Assembly (NCBI RefSeq): GCF_017829975.1
Contig: NZ_JAEEGA010000005.1
Location: forward strand, 62,001 to 126,000
DNA from: Vagococcus allomyrinae
GTDB taxonomy: Bacteria > Bacillota > Bacilli > Lactobacillales > Vagococcaceae
Direction of reading: 5' to 3'
Length of the DNA: 64,000 bases
The notes below the pieces were generated by a model that did not search any database, was not told the DNA's origin, and was given only the letters and a program-made list of their open reading frames with translations. The position numbers were made by a program, and so were the translations under genes. This document shows, piece after piece, positions 63,577 to 64,000 of the stretch (positions are counted from its first letter, which is position 1; every line of letters starts with the position of its first letter).

Positions 63577-64000
63577 TTACATAATAGGTGATAGTAACCT
63601 GAACAACTTCTGCTTAAACACTGTCCACAAACCTGTTTCGGCAATGGTTTTTTCTGTTAACTTTTTAGATTTCTCAATGTCACCCTTGAAGGCACAACTA
63701 ATTTGTTCGTTCAATCTTTTGTTAATAATAACTGCGCTTGCTTCAAAATTTAATTTGTAACTCCGAATGTCTTGATTTGCAGAACCTACTACGCTAACTG
63801 AGTCATCCATGACAAGTATTTTCGAATGTAAAAAACCACCCGTATACAAGTAGACATCAACACCCGCTCTCATCATCAATTGAGAATAGTACTCTGTTGC
63901 TCGGTAGACAAAGGGATGATCTGGTTTGTCGGGAATCATAATTTTAACGTCTACTCCTGATTTCTTGGCTATCTTTAACGCATCCATAACTGAATCGTCT
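63577..64000 (-). CDS. cls: Cardiolipin synthase, C-terminal part
   Basis: The N-terminus lies outside the window; the frame is open to the right edge (141 codons). The sequence DDSVMDALKIAKKSGVDVKI, IMIPDKPDHPFVYRATEYY and the second HKD motif HSKILVMDDSVSVVGSANQD (His, Lys, Asp in place) identify a phospholipase-D-type cardiolipin synthase. It condenses two phosphatidylglycerols in the membrane. First visible gene of a unit with the 51-aa, 86-aa, HdeD-like and AI-2E-like genes. Confidence 0.93.
   Translation of the reverse strand, partial: DDSVMDALKIAKKSGVDVKIMIPDKPDHPFVYRATEYYSQLMMRAGVDVYLYTGGFLHSKILVMDDSVSVVGSANQDIRSYKLNFEASAVIINKRLNEQISCAFKGDIEKSKKLTEKTIAETGLWTVFKQKLFRLLSPIM

Noticed and set aside
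1-64000. CRISPR arrays, tRNA or rRNA genes
   Set aside because: No regularly spaced direct repeats and no tRNA-like cloverleaf or rRNA sequence were seen on either strand.

Overview
The window looks like chromosome of a low-GC Gram-positive lactic acid bacterium, most likely Enterococcaceae (Enterococcus or Vagococcus). The evidence is A+T-rich DNA, GGAGG ribosome sites, the block ispE / zinc ABC transporter / purR / glmU / prs, several PTS systems, WxL-domain surface proteins, Mga-like regulators and a sigma-54-dependent LevR-type activator. The species cannot be named from sequence alone. Nearly all genes are on the minus strand.

1-13 kb is mostly housekeeping: a partial yfmF-like M16 protein, mscL, prs, glmU, purR, a two-gene zinc-type ABC transporter with a Zur-like palindrome, ispE, pepT, an oligopeptide-binding lipoprotein behind a T-box leader, and a membrane-anchored metallophosphoesterase. 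13-31 kb holds three carbohydrate or nucleoside units. The first is a LacI-controlled salvage operon (nucleoside hydrolase, DcuC-type carrier, GNAT, ribokinase) with twin operators. The second is a lactose/cellobiose-type PTS with a GH1 enzyme and a PRD regulator. The third is a mannose-family PTS joined to hexulose-phosphate synthase and isomerase (hxlA/hxlB), with a -24/-12 promoter and a LevR-like activator next to it. The GH1 enzyme has Gln where the catalytic acid/base Glu is expected.

32-41 kb begins with a decayed ISLre2-like transposase and continues with a WxL surface-protein cluster: three WxL proteins, a DUF916/DUF3324 protein, a small LPxTG protein, a signal peptidase lacking the usual catalytic lysine, an unknown membrane protein, and a resolvase-like protein that has lost its catalytic serine.

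42-64 kb is an accessory acid- and envelope-stress island. It holds two paralogous Mga-like regulators, glutamate decarboxylase and its antiporter, an oxalate-decarboxylase-type bicupin, two paralogous penicillin-V-acylase/choloylglycine-hydrolase-type enzymes, a YhgE/Pip protein, a lipoprotein, three members of an unnamed 85-87 aa protein family, and an envelope block (cardiolipin synthase, HdeD-like, AI-2E-family). The most interesting signal is a 19-bp palindromic motif found four times in the island. It lies 29-31 bp upstream of a -10-like hexamer before both acylases (the second heading the gadB-oxdC series), before gadC-yhgE, and before an unusual membrane protein with an AbrB-like N-terminus. 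This suggests a regulon that ties amide hydrolysis, proton-consuming decarboxylation and envelope functions together.
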